64,000 nucleotides of DNA from an uncultured Chryseobacterium sp. GTDB taxonomy: Bacteria; Bacteroidota; Bacteroidia; Flavobacteriales; Weeksellaceae. Below the pieces are notes generated by a model. The model saw nothing but the letters and a program-made list of their open reading frames with translations. It was not told where the DNA came from and made no database searches. Within the stretch, counting starts at the first letter, position 1. Every line of letters starts with the position of its first letter. The position numbers and the translations under genes were made by a program. The stretch spans positions 1 through 64,000 of the forward strand of contig CAJYGB010000020.1 in the NCBI GenBank assembly GCA_913774355.1, written 5' to 3'. Shown here one piece after another: positions 52,517 to 60,749 of this stretch.

Positions 52517-52859
52517 TTACCGAAAAATCTATAGGGATATGATCCGGATGAAATATCCTGAAAAAGAAGAATTATGCCGTCATATCTTAACAAAAAAAAA
52601 TATTGAACCTCTGGATATAATCTGCCTGAGCACAATTATTGCCGGGAACGAGAATAGGGAAAGAATCCGGAGTAACCAAAAACTGAAATCTTACGATAAG
52701 AAAACGATTTTTCAAATTTTAGACTACCAGAAAAAATATAATCTTAACAATACCGAACTGGCAAAACATTTTAAACTTAGCAGAAATAGTGTTGCTAAGT
52801 GGAAGAAAGCATTTTTTTCGACTGAAAATGAAAATGCCCTGGACAAACCTTTTTATTAA
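52500..52859 (+). CDS. Second helix-turn-helix protein of the pair (119 aa)
   Basis: This overlaps the preceding gene by 17 nt; an alternative ATG at 52506 shortens it by two residues. The N-terminal part (KPDYRKIYRDMIRMKYPEKE) is charged and helical. The C-terminal part (KKTIFQILDYQKKYNLNNTE and LAKHFKLSRNSVAKWKKAFF) is a clear transposase/resolvase-type helix-turn-helix. The protein has no catalytic domain. The two genes together offer three helix-turn-helix units, and they sit between a decayed family copy and the next VGINT-type gene. Function unknown. Confidence 0.7.
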   Translation: MRMKPDYRKIYRDMIRMKYPEKEELCRHILTKKNIEPLDIICLSTIIAGNENRERIRSNQKLKSYDKKTIFQILDYQKKYNLNNTELAKHFKLSRNSVAKWKKAFFSTENENALDKPFY

Positions 52860-52964
52860 ATCATTATATAAGAATACAACATATTATATATAGCTCTTTG
52901 ATCAATTTATGATAAGGGTCATATAAAGTACTATAATTTTATAGTATTGTTTCTCTAATTTTCA

Positions 52965-52972
52965 TATTTTTG
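52965..52972 (+). promoter_or_regulatory. -7 promoter element for the VGINT-type/lectin-like operon
   Basis: TATTTTTG, 12 nt before the ATG at 52985. A nearby ACTATAATTTTATAGT palindrome (52930-52945) lies upstream. Confidence 0.5.
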
Positions 52973-52984
52973 CCAAAAAAAAAT

Positions 52985-53596
52985 ATGAAAAGAATAATTT
53001 CGACTCTTACATTAATGGCTGTATTCCAGATATATGGGCAAGTAGGTATTAATACAACTTCCCCAAAATCTACACTTGAGCTTAATAAATCGGCTACAAC
53101 TTCAGCAGAAGGACTGCTTACAGTACGGATGAGCGGAACGGAACTTGCTTCCCGCGATAACCTGTACGGAGCTGATCAGAATTCCACGGTGGTGTACGTA
53201 ACGGCAGTGCCCGGTAGTTCCACTCCAAAAACGTCCAATATTACAACACCTGGCTTTTATTTTTACAATAATGCCATTTCAAAATGGGTAGGGCTGAGAA
53301 TGCCTAAATTCTTTTATATGCCTTCTATTTTATTTGATACCACTACCTTGGGCGCAAAGACCAAAGACCTGTATCAGCTGTATTATGACCAGTTTAATAC
53401 TCCACAGGTATCCAGTACCGGGGCATCAGGAAAAATTCCGGTTTTAGGTAAAAATGATCTTGAATACTATATTACCTATTACGATACCAATGTATTTACC
53501 AATGTATCTATTGATGCCAATGGCTTTATGAATTATACCGTAACCAACAATGCTACGGATGCCAGCTTTATGAATATTGTATTTGTAGTAAAATAA
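52985..53596 (+). CDS. Secreted VGINT-type protein (203 aa)
   Basis: The start is set at 52985; an upstream TTG lies inside the promoter box. The signal peptide is MKRIISTLTLMAVFQIYG, followed by QVGINTTSPKSTLELNKSA, the same N-terminal signature as the fibrinogen-like array. It continues EGLLTVRMSGTELASRDNLY and a TPGFYFYNNAISKWVGLR block common in flavobacterial surface proteins. The C-terminal half is unrecognised and strand-rich. The role is unknown; it is probably exported. The lectin-like gene begins 9 nt after its stop, so they form an operon. Confidence 0.75.
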   Translation: MKRIISTLTLMAVFQIYGQVGINTTSPKSTLELNKSATTSAEGLLTVRMSGTELASRDNLYGADQNSTVVYVTAVPGSSTPKTSNITTPGFYFYNNAISKWVGLRMPKFFYMPSILFDTTTLGAKTKDLYQLYYDQFNTPQVSSTGASGKIPVLGKNDLEYYITYYDTNVFTNVSIDANGFMNYTVTNNATDASFMNIVFVVK

Positions 53597-53605
53597 AACT
53601 TAAGT

Positions 53606-55015
53606 ATGAATATTCACAAGTATACATTGAAGCTTTTAACGGCTGCATTTTCGTTATTTCTGCTTTCGGTTTCAGGCCAGTTTACGATTACAAATCCTTT
53701 AACCACAAGGGATATGACTGGTATACGGGTAGGAGATAATGCTTATCTTACCGCAACAACGGGTGTAGATCCTAACGGTGCGGGATGGCTTAGACTTACG
53801 GAAGCACAACCCAACCAGAAAGGATATATGTACGTACTCCAGAGCTTTCCGACCACATTGGGCGTAATTGCAGATTTTGAATATAAAGACTGGCGTAATG
53901 TGTATGACAGTTATTTTGGGGCCGACGGATTTTCCGTTTATCTTTTCGATGCTACTGTAACCGACGCGAATTTCAAATTAGGAGGTTACGGAGGTTCTCT
54001 GGGATATGCCACCTACAGCAATCCTCCCGGAACCACAGGATTATCCGGAGGATATCTGGGTGTCGGCCTTGATGCTTATGGAAACTATGCCAACAATGGA
54101 GAAAACAGGAACGGAGCTGCACCGGCCAATACCCTGAATTCAGGAATGCTTCCCAATGCTTTTGTCTTAAGAGGTCCCACCAGCAGTACTTATACCAACT
54201 CAAACATATATCTTGCAAGCACACCTCTTGGTGACCGCAGCGGTACAGTTGATGATATCAGGCAGCGTAACGAGATCGACTACAATATCATTACGGCGGC
54301 AAGACCTGCAAATAATATTTTCTACAGGAGAGTCCAGGTAATCATCACGAAGCCAGGAAATGATTATGTAGTTACTGTTAAATGGAGAAAAGAAAACCAA
54401 AACGATTTTACCCAGGTACTTTCCTACACGTTGAGTTCCTCTGCCTATCCGATCCCTGCAAATCTTAAGCTTGGATTTTCCGCATCCACAGGAGGAGGAT
54501 TCAATTTTCAGGAAATCAGGAATATTATCCTTACGACACCGGGTAATCTAAGGGTAGACAGCCGTTCAGACAGCTATTTCACCTGCAATGACAATACCAG
54601 CACCATTACCTTTAAAGTCGAAGTAAGCAACGATACCAATGCAGCCCTGAACAATATCAGCTATAACGGAAAAATAGTAGATGATAACAACAATGTTCTG
54701 GATATGAGCAAATTTTCAATCACCAGCCTTTCTACGGTTGGGTTTACGAATTCCAACCTGCCGACTTCAGGATTTACCTCCAATACCATAACCGGTACGG
54801 TAGGATTAAATGCCAAAACCTCGGGTATTATAACTGTTACAGGGAAGTACTATAAAAAAGGAATAGGAAACAACCGTAATTTCAAATTGGTTTCAGACGT
54901 ATCTTCCAGCCAGATTACCGATACCGATCTTACCAACAATACGGCTGCTACAGCCATTGAAGTAAGGAAATGCTCGGTCATCAGCAACCCGATGCTGCCG
55001 GCGTATTCGAAATAA
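53606..55015 (+). CDS. Secreted L-type (legume-like) lectin-domain protein with DUF11-like C-terminus
   Basis: The 469-residue protein has a signal peptide (YTLKLLTAAFSLFLLSVSGQ). Residues ~25-310 form a concanavalin-A-like lectin fold: GADGFSVYLFDATV (~110-123), the Gly-rich KLGGYGGSLGYATYS (~128-142), and GLSGGYLGVGLDAYGNY (~149-165), corresponding to the loops of legume-type lectins. Residues ~330-455 resemble a DUF11-like Ig-type repeat (TITFKVEVSNDTNAALNNIS, then DLTNNTA). It should bind extracellular glycans. There is no T9SS sorting signal. A terminator at 55061 lies between it and clpP. Confidence 0.75.
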   Translation: MNIHKYTLKLLTAAFSLFLLSVSGQFTITNPLTTRDMTGIRVGDNAYLTATTGVDPNGAGWLRLTEAQPNQKGYMYVLQSFPTTLGVIADFEYKDWRNVYDSYFGADGFSVYLFDATVTDANFKLGGYGGSLGYATYSNPPGTTGLSGGYLGVGLDAYGNYANNGENRNGAAPANTLNSGMLPNAFVLRGPTSSTYTNSNIYLASTPLGDRSGTVDDIRQRNEIDYNIITAARPANNIFYRRVQVIITKPGNDYVVTVKWRKENQNDFTQVLSYTLSSSAYPIPANLKLGFSASTGGGFNFQEIRNIILTTPGNLRVDSRSDSYFTCNDNTSTITFKVEVSNDTNAALNNISYNGKIVDDNNNVLDMSKFSITSLSTVGFTNSNLPTSGFTSNTITGTVGLNAKTSGIITVTGKYYKKGIGNNRNFKLVSDVSSSQITDTDLTNNTAATAIEVRKCSVISNPMLPAYSK

Positions 55016-55060
55016 TTTATATTATTACATCCAGCCTTTAAAATGATGTTCAGACAAATA

Positions 55061-55092
55061 AAAAGCGCACCGGTCATGGTACGCTTTCTTTA
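55061..55092. terminator. Terminator between the lectin-like gene and clpP
   Basis: The stem AAAGCG-c-ACC / GGT-a-CGCTTT is followed by CTTT and preceded by an A-run, so it can serve both convergent genes. Confidence 0.75.
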
Positions 55093-55108
55093 TAACAGCT
55101 AAAGCTGA

Positions 55109-55792
55109 TTATGATTTTTTAGCTCTCTGTAAAACTTCATCAACCATTCCGTAGCCTTTTGCCTCTTCGGAAGTCATCCAGTAATCCCTGTCTGATGCTT
55201 TTTCCACCCATTCGTAAGTCTGTCCGGAATGTTCTGAAATAATTTCATAAAGCTCTTTTTTAAGCTTCAGCATTTCCCGAAGGTTGATTTCCATATCGGA
55301 AGCCACTCCCTGCGCCCCTCCTGATGGCTGGTGGATCATTACCCTTGAGTGCTTCAAAGCGGAACGCTTTCCTTTTTCCCCCGCTACCAGAAGAACAGCA
55401 CCCATGGAGGCGGCAATCCCTGTACAGATGGTCGCCACGTCGGGCTTGATGATCTGCATCGTATCGTAAATTCCCAATCCTGCATATACGCTTCCACCCG
55501 GAGAGTTGATGTAGATCTGAATATCTTTTGAAGGATCGGCACTTTCCAGGAATAAAAGCTGTGCCGTCACAATATTAGCCACCTGATCATCGATCCCGGT
55601 ACCCAGGAAAATAATCCGGTCCATCATCAGACGGGAGAAAACGTCCATCTGCGCTACGTTCAGCCTTCTTTCCTCCATGATATACGGCGTAAGATTCGTT
55701 GGGCCGTACATATTCATATATTGATCGGTAACCAGACCGTTGTTTCCTAAATGTTTCGTAGAGAAATCTCTGAATTCTTTTTTAATGTCCAT
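55109..55792 (-). CDS. clpP: ATP-dependent Clp protease proteolytic subunit
   Basis: The 227-residue serine peptidase forms the double-heptamer chamber that degrades proteins fed by ClpX or ClpC. Nucleophile Ser129 lies in GIAASMGA, His154 in VMIHQPSGG, and the acidic residue in the DRD block (201-203). IQIYINSPGGSV (~91-102) is the oxyanion loop. About 30 N-terminal residues precede the conserved core, slightly more than in E. coli. Monocistronic on the minus strand; clpX is not in the window. Confidence 0.96.
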   Translation of the reverse strand: MDIKKEFRDFSTKHLGNNGLVTDQYMNMYGPTNLTPYIMEERRLNVAQMDVFSRLMMDRIIFLGTGIDDQVANIVTAQLLFLESADPSKDIQIYINSPGGSVYAGLGIYDTMQIIKPDVATICTGIAASMGAVLLVAGEKGKRSALKHSRVMIHQPSGGAQGVASDMEINLREMLKLKKELYEIISEHSGQTYEWVEKASDRDYWMTSEEAKGYGMVDEVLQRAKKS

Positions 55793-55906
55793 ATTTCTGT
55801 TTGTATTATTACAATTTATGACTTTTAAGTTACAACTTTTATTCCTAAAATTTTATAGGACTTTTTGTCACAGAAGCTCATATCCGAATCATCAGATTGG
55901 CTGCAA

Positions 55907-57892
55907 TTACTTTTTTCTATTGACATAAATCCCTTTAATAGGCGAATATTCGATCATCTGGCTCAATTTGATGGAAGCCTGCTTCATCAGCATGATCTTC
56001 TGCAAAAGCTCATAGTACTTCGTCTGGTCGGAATCCCGGTACTCTTCAAGATCTTTTGCCGTTTGTGCAATGAGGTAATCGATATACCGGTATTTATGCA
56101 ACAAGATATCCCCTTTTACCTGATCGGCAATTTTATCGCCGTAATTCGGTGGGAAAATATTCCTGGAGGCCCAGTTTTCAAGTTCATTTGCAGGAAGCAG
56201 TGCATCTACTACTTTTGTCGTAATTTCCTCATCCATAAAGGTAATAAAAAAATTCCCGCTTCTTAATTCTTCATTCTGAATGCCTTCTTTTACGTGTCCG
56301 ATGATAATTTCATTTCCTTTTACGAGGAAACGGTATTGCTCTTCATCGAAATGGTAAAGAATTTCCTCGATAACGGTAATCTGATATTCTTCCTGCTTTT
56401 CGTTTCTCCTTTTCAGGACAATATCGCCGAACATCAGCATGTGATCGATCAGTTTATTTTCCATGAACAAAACCTCAAACAGAAACGGATCGGATTTCTC
56501 TTCATCCAGAGGAACCACATCCATTTTTACCGGAGCGGCTTCCTTTTGCTGCTGCTGCACATGATGCGTCTGGCCCTGCGTGATCTGCTTCTGGACATTC
56601 AGCTCATTAAATAAACTCTGCTCCGAAAGCCCAAACTTACTGGAAACCTGCTTAAGGTACACCTCCCTTTTCAAAGCATTCTGAACAAAAGAAACCGATT
56701 TTACAATATCCCGGATCGCCTCGGCTTTCTTAATAGGATCATCGCCAATATCTTTCAACAGGATCTCCGCCTTGAAATCGATAAAATCCATCGCTTCGTT
56801 TTCGATGAATTTCTCCACATACTCCTGAGAATGCTTTCTGGCGAATGAATCGGGATCATCACCGTCGGGAAACAGCAGGACGCGAATATTCATCCCTTCG
56901 GTGAGCAGCATATCGATGCTCCTGAAGCTGGCCTTGATTCCGGCATTGTCCCCGTCAAAAAGGATGGTTACGTTTTCCGTCAGCCTTTTGATCAGCTTGA
57001 TCTGCTCCGTGGTCAGGGAAGTCCCGGAACTTGCCACCACATTTTCGATGCCCGACATGTGAAGCGAAATCACGTCCATATACCCTTCCACGAGAAGACA
57101 GACATTTTTCCGTGAAATCGCCTGCTTACTCTGGTTGAGGCCGTAAAGGACATTGGATTTATGGTAAATTTCCGTCTCCGGAGAGTTGAGGTATTTGGCA
57201 GTTTTTACATTATTCCTAAGGATCCTTGCTCCAAATCCCAACACCCTCCCTGAAAAGCTGTGGATCGGGAACATCACCCTTTCCCGGAACCGGTCGATTC
57301 CGCCCGGTGAATTCTCAGGGAAAATCGAAAGCCCGGATTTTTCCAGGAGATCCTTGGAATAGCCTTTTTCCAGGGCATATTCGGTGAATGCATTTTTCTT
57401 TTCCGGGGAGTACCCCAGCTGGAATTTTTTGATAATGTCATCACGGAGCTCCCGCTCTTTGAAATAAGAAAGACCGATGGCTTTTCCCTCTTCCACTTCC
57501 CAAAGGAAATTCTGAAAGAAATCATTGGCTACCTCGTGGATTTTATACAGCTGGTCCCGCTCCGATTGCGCCATCTTCGCCTCTTCGGAAAAATCTTTCT
57601 GATCTTCTTCGATCTCGATCCCGTATTTTTTGGCGGCGTGGCGAAGCGCTTCGGGATAGGTAAAGTTTTCGATTTCCATTAAAAAGGAGATCGCCGTTCC
57701 GCCTTTCCCGGTAGAGAAATCTTTCCAGATCTGCTTGCTGGCAGACACCACAAAGCTCGGTGTCTTTTCATCATGAAACGGACTCAGTCCTTTATAATTA
57801 GACCCGGCCCTTTTCAGCTGCACATATTCTCCGACGATTTCTTCAACCCGAATCGTGGAAAATATTTTATCTATGGTCTGTTTGGAAATCAT
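55907..57892 (-). CDS. dnaG: DNA primase DnaG lacking canonical zinc ligands
   Basis: The 661-residue primase makes RNA primers at the replication fork. The N-terminal zinc-finger-type domain is present (YVQLKRAGSNYKGLSPFHDE, KTPSF), but the CHC2 ligands are changed: Ser37 replaces the first Cys, His40 remains, and Asp58 and Thr61 replace the last two (KQIWKDFSTGKGG). The catalytic core has LLVEGYMDVISLH, ILFDGDNAGIKA and PDGDDPDSFAR of the TOPRIM fold. Residues ~440-661 are the divergent DnaB-interacting region. A TATTTTTG box lies 4 nt before the ATG. Confidence 0.95.
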   Translation of the reverse strand: MISKQTIDKIFSTIRVEEIVGEYVQLKRAGSNYKGLSPFHDEKTPSFVVSASKQIWKDFSTGKGGTAISFLMEIENFTYPEALRHAAKKYGIEIEEDQKDFSEEAKMAQSERDQLYKIHEVANDFFQNFLWEVEEGKAIGLSYFKERELRDDIIKKFQLGYSPEKKNAFTEYALEKGYSKDLLEKSGLSIFPENSPGGIDRFRERVMFPIHSFSGRVLGFGARILRNNVKTAKYLNSPETEIYHKSNVLYGLNQSKQAISRKNVCLLVEGYMDVISLHMSGIENVVASSGTSLTTEQIKLIKRLTENVTILFDGDNAGIKASFRSIDMLLTEGMNIRVLLFPDGDDPDSFARKHSQEYVEKFIENEAMDFIDFKAEILLKDIGDDPIKKAEAIRDIVKSVSFVQNALKREVYLKQVSSKFGLSEQSLFNELNVQKQITQGQTHHVQQQQKEAAPVKMDVVPLDEEKSDPFLFEVLFMENKLIDHMLMFGDIVLKRRNEKQEEYQITVIEEILYHFDEEQYRFLVKGNEIIIGHVKEGIQNEELRSGNFFITFMDEEITTKVVDALLPANELENWASRNIFPPNYGDKIADQVKGDILLHKYRYIDYLIAQTAKDLEEYRDSDQTKYYELLQKIMLMKQASIKLSQMIEYSPIKGIYVNRKK

Positions 57893-57896
57893 GCTG

Positions 57897-57904
57897 CAAA
57901 AATA
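57897..57904 (-). promoter_or_regulatory. -7 promoter element for dnaG
   Basis: The minus strand reads TATTTTTG, ending 4 nt before the ATG. Confidence 0.55.
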
Positions 57905-57984
57905 GACAATTTTTAGTTTTCGCCGGCAAGATACGCGGTAATTGACGGATGAAGTTTTGTGACGGAATGGATGATTGTTGGATT

Positions 57985-58130
57985 GCCAAAAGACACAAAA
58001 TTCTTTGATACATCGGGCGTTTTAAGGCACAAAAGATTTGACTTTATCAAATTTTTATGAGGTTCAATTCAGACTAAGGCAAATATATTTTCCGCGCGAA
58101 GCTAAAAACGCACACTCCCCAAATCAGTTT
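57985..58130 (+). repeat. Dispersed intergenic repeat R1, copy 3 (partial)
   Basis: Within the 403-nt spacer after dnaG, GCACAAAAGATTTGACTTTA then TCAAATTTTTATGAGG matches the first block of R1 (compare 19396-19440). CGCGCGAAGC at about 58095 recalls the GGCGAAGC tail. No gene is seen in the spacer. Confidence 0.55.
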
Positions 58131-58270
58131 GCTGATTCTTTGCTTCCTCAAAATTTATGAATTTAGTATTAAAGCTTTGCATTAAAAAAACTAATGCACA
58201 ATTCTATTGCTGATCGATCTATTATATTTTCAACTAATGCTATTTTCCAACTTTTTAAATGAATTTTATT

Positions 58271-58278
58271 TAATTTTG
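58271..58278 (+). promoter_or_regulatory. -7 promoter element for the GT51-like gene
   Basis: TAATTTTG, 17 nt before the first ATG. Confidence 0.5.
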
Positions 58279-58295
58279 AAACAAACTGCCTACCC

Positions 58296-58910
58296 ATGAT
58301 GAAATGTATCAAATGGATGCTCATATTGTTTTTTACAGCATTTTTATTCTTTGCCATCTACCTGGAATCCGGAGGAAATTTTATTCTTAATCATTCCGAC
58401 AAAAAGCTGATCACTTACGAAATGAGAAGCTGTAAAAAACTTCCGGAAAACTTCACTTCCTTTTATAATACCGTCTATCCGAATTCTCTGTTTTCCGATT
58501 CATGGAGTTATGTAATTGGTGATTTACTAAAACCTCAATCTTCACGAAAAGAATGTCCCTGCAGCCAAACGGCTTACCGGTTGTTTCCTCTTTTGGAAAT
58601 CCAGAATAAGAAAGGAATCGATCAGTTTTTAACGGCAAGATATATTGAACATCATTTCACCCAGCAGGAATGTCTTTCCTTCAATTTCAATAAGTTTGAT
58701 TTCCTTGAAAAAAGAAAAGGCTTATCGCAAGTTTCACAATCTTTATTCCATAAAAAAGTCAAGAATCTTCAGCCGGTAGAAATGGCAGAAATCTTTGCCG
58801 CCTACGAAGCCCCTGTTAAAAATAACCGTTACAGGAATCCGGAAAAAACAGAAAAAAGGACCGCCCATTTTTACAAAATTTATCTCAACAATTCTCAAAT
58901 AAAAAATTAA
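58296..58910 (+). CDS. Small membrane protein resembling the C-terminal part of a GT51 transglycosylase domain
   Basis: The 204-residue protein has one N-terminal membrane helix (WMLILFFTAFLFFAIYL). The rest shows weak similarity to the second half of peptidoglycan glycosyltransferase (GT51) domains: a QFLTARYIEHHF segment like the EKIxEiYLN helix, a SQSLFHKKVKNLQPVEMAEI block like YFxKxxxdLtxxEaA, and PVKNNRYRNPEKTEKR like the PxxYNPxxxPExAxxR motif. The catalytic-Glu region (EDxxF) is absent, so activity is unlikely. Two Cys (ECPCSQ) lie in the middle. A second Met at position 2 is an equally good start. It could be a degenerate or accessory protein. Confidence 0.55.
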   Translation: MMKCIKWMLILFFTAFLFFAIYLESGGNFILNHSDKKLITYEMRSCKKLPENFTSFYNTVYPNSLFSDSWSYVIGDLLKPQSSRKECPCSQTAYRLFPLLEIQNKKGIDQFLTARYIEHHFTQQECLSFNFNKFDFLEKRKGLSQVSQSLFHKKVKNLQPVEMAEIFAAYEAPVKNNRYRNPEKTEKRTAHFYKIYLNNSQIKN

Positions 58911-58982
58911 TTCTTAACCTAAACGGATAAAATTATACCACCTAATCTTATATAAGCGGCTGGTTGTGATATCGACCGTAAA

Positions 58983-59014
58983 ACTTCCGGCCACCATCAA
59001 CTCTCTTCCAGCCT
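58983..59014 (+). repeat. Dispersed intergenic repeat R3, direct copy
   Basis: ACTTCCGGCCACCATCAACT followed by CTCTTCCAGCCT, just before tsaE. Confidence 0.5.
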
Positions 59015-59050
59015 ATTCAACGAATTGCCCTTCAAATTCCCGTTAAATAA

Positions 59051-59058
59051 TTATCTTT
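59051..59058 (+). promoter_or_regulatory. -7 promoter element for tsaE
   Basis: TATCTTTG, 11 nt before the ATG at 59070. It lies inside a longer open frame, which rules out the earlier TTG start at 59025. Confidence 0.6.
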
Positions 59059-59069
59059 GCTTTAAAAAT

Positions 59070-59477
59070 ATGCAATTCACCATTCATCATATGGAAGACT
59101 GGCAGTCCGTTGCAGAAACAGTCATTTCCAGATTACAGCACAACATCTTATTGCTAAAAGGGAATTTAGGAGCCGGAAAAACTACCTTCACCCAGTTTCT
59201 GCTGAAGAACCTGGGCAGTCCCGACGAAGTAAACTCCCCGACCTACTCTATTGTGAATGAATACAATACCCCGAAAGGAAAAGTTTATCATTTCGACCTG
59301 TACCGGTTGAAAAACATTGAAGAAGCCTATGACATCGGCATTGAGGAATACCTTGACAATGCTTTCCTCTGCATCATCGAATGGCCGGAGGTATACGAAG
59401 AAGATCTTCACGGGCTTACCTATCACGAAATGAGCATCATCAATACCGGAGAAGTCCGCGAAATTACATTCAGGTAA
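59070..59477 (+). CDS. tsaE: tRNA threonylcarbamoyladenosine biosynthesis ATPase TsaE
   Basis: The 136-residue P-loop protein is the ATPase of the TsaB-TsaD-TsaE complex that makes t6A37 in tRNAs reading ANN codons. Walker A is GNLGAGKTT (31-39). SPTYSIVNEYN and VYHFDLYRL are the family motifs, and IIEWPEVYEE closes the core. The start at 59070 is favoured because the promoter box lies just upstream. The alanine dehydrogenase gene follows 78 nt later with its own promoter box. Confidence 0.92.
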   Translation: MQFTIHHMEDWQSVAETVISRLQHNILLLKGNLGAGKTTFTQFLLKNLGSPDEVNSPTYSIVNEYNTPKGKVYHFDLYRLKNIEEAYDIGIEEYLDNAFLCIIEWPEVYEEDLHGLTYHEMSIINTGEVREITFR

Positions 59478-59494
59478 ATCGTTTAAATATTATG

Positions 59495-59502
59495 TATCTT
59501 TG
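59495..59502 (+). promoter_or_regulatory. -7 promoter element for the alanine dehydrogenase gene
   Basis: TATCTTTG, 53 nt before the ATG. Confidence 0.5.
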
Positions 59503-59555
59503 CTACTGAATTTGAATGTAAAATAAGATCTGTAAGAACCTAATTATTTTAAAGG

Positions 59556-60749
59556 ATGAGTACGACAAACATTTTTACTCCTTTTACCGAAGAGGAACTG
59601 ATGCCGAAAGAAGAAAAGCTGGAGGTCGTTAAAAAAGGAAAACAATTCAGCATCGGTATTCCGAAGGAAACCTGCCTGAACGAAAGAAGGACTTGTATAA
59701 CACCCGATGCCGTACAGGTTTTAGTAGAAAGTGGTCATGAAATTATCATAGAAGCGGGAGCCGGAGAAGGTTCGTTCTTTACAGATTTACAGTACTCGGA
59801 ATCCGGGGCAAGGATTACCAACGACCCTAAGGAAGCTTTTTCCCAGGATCTGATCCTTAAAATAAATCCGCCTACCGAAGAGGAAATAGATTATATGCGC
59901 CCGAACACCTATCTCGTTTCGGCACTGCAGATCAACCTGCGGGATAAAGCCTATTTCCTGAAACTGGCTGAAAAAAAGGTAAATGCCATCGCCTTTGAAT
60001 TCATTGTTGACGAGTACCGTCAGTTATCTCTGGTACGATTGGTCGGGGAAATCGCAGGAACGGTTTCCATCCTGTATGCTTCCGAATTATTAGCCCTATC
60101 CAACGGGCTGATGCTGGGCGGGATCACCGGGGTAAGACCGGCGGAAGTCGTGATCATCGGCGCCGGAATTGTAGGCGAATTTGCCACAAAAGCAGCCATC
60201 GGCCTGGGCGCAAGCGTAAGGGTATTCGATAATTCCCTTTCCAAGCTGAGAAGATTACATACTTTGGTCGACAGCAGGGTTCCAACCTCGATTATCGACC
60301 CTAAAGAACTTAAAAAAGCCTTGAGAAGGGCCGATGTGGTTATCGGAGCCCTTCCGAGATTAAATATGACGCCGATCGTAACGGAAGATATGGTGATGAA
60401 AATGAAGAAAGGCAGCGTAATCATCGATATTACCATCGATAACGGTAAAGTAATCGAGACATCCGAGCTGACCACGATGGAAGATCCTTACATCATCAAA
60501 CACGGCGTAATCCACTGCGGACTGCCGAATCTTACATCAAGAATGCCGCGGACAACCACCAAAGCCATTTCCAACTTTTTCCTTTCCTATATTTTAAATT
60601 ATGACGAAGAAGGCGGTTTTGAAAACATGCTGGTACGCAAAAACGAAATGAAACAGAGCCTGTATATGTACAAGGGCAGACACACGAAAAAGATCATCTG
60701 CGACCGTTTCGGACTGACGTATCATGACATCAATCTTTTAATTTTCTAA
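59556..60749 (+). CDS. ald: Alanine dehydrogenase
   Basis: The 397-residue enzyme of the AlaDH/PntA family interconverts alanine and pyruvate with NAD(H). After a ~28-residue N-terminal extension comes SIGIPKETCLNERR (~33-46), containing the substrate-binding Arg. The loop DLILKINPPTEEE (~107-119) holds the catalytic Lys. The NAD site is VVIIGAGIVGEFATK (~197-211), followed by the Rossmann acid in RVFDNSL. A conserved HCGLPNLTSRMPRTTT-type C-terminal motif closes the active site. The next gene starts directly after the stop (TAAATG), so they are co-transcribed. A PntAA-like transhydrogenase subunit is less likely, as no PntB partner is present. Confidence 0.9.
   Translation: MSTTNIFTPFTEEELMPKEEKLEVVKKGKQFSIGIPKETCLNERRTCITPDAVQVLVESGHEIIIEAGAGEGSFFTDLQYSESGARITNDPKEAFSQDLILKINPPTEEEIDYMRPNTYLVSALQINLRDKAYFLKLAEKKVNAIAFEFIVDEYRQLSLVRLVGEIAGTVSILYASELLALSNGLMLGGITGVRPAEVVIIGAGIVGEFATKAAIGLGASVRVFDNSLSKLRRLHTLVDSRVPTSIIDPKELKKALRRADVVIGALPRLNMTPIVTEDMVMKMKKGSVIIDITIDNGKVIETSELTTMEDPYIIKHGVIHCGLPNLTSRMPRTTTKAISNFFLSYILNYDEEGGFENMLVRKNEMKQSLYMYKGRHTKKIICDRFGLTYHDINLLIF

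Noticed and set aside
45490..55015. Type IX secretion sorting domain on the surface proteins
   Set aside because: The C-termini (GFYKALLWAR and MLPAYSK ends) do not show the sorting-domain motifs; export beyond the signal peptide is unresolved.
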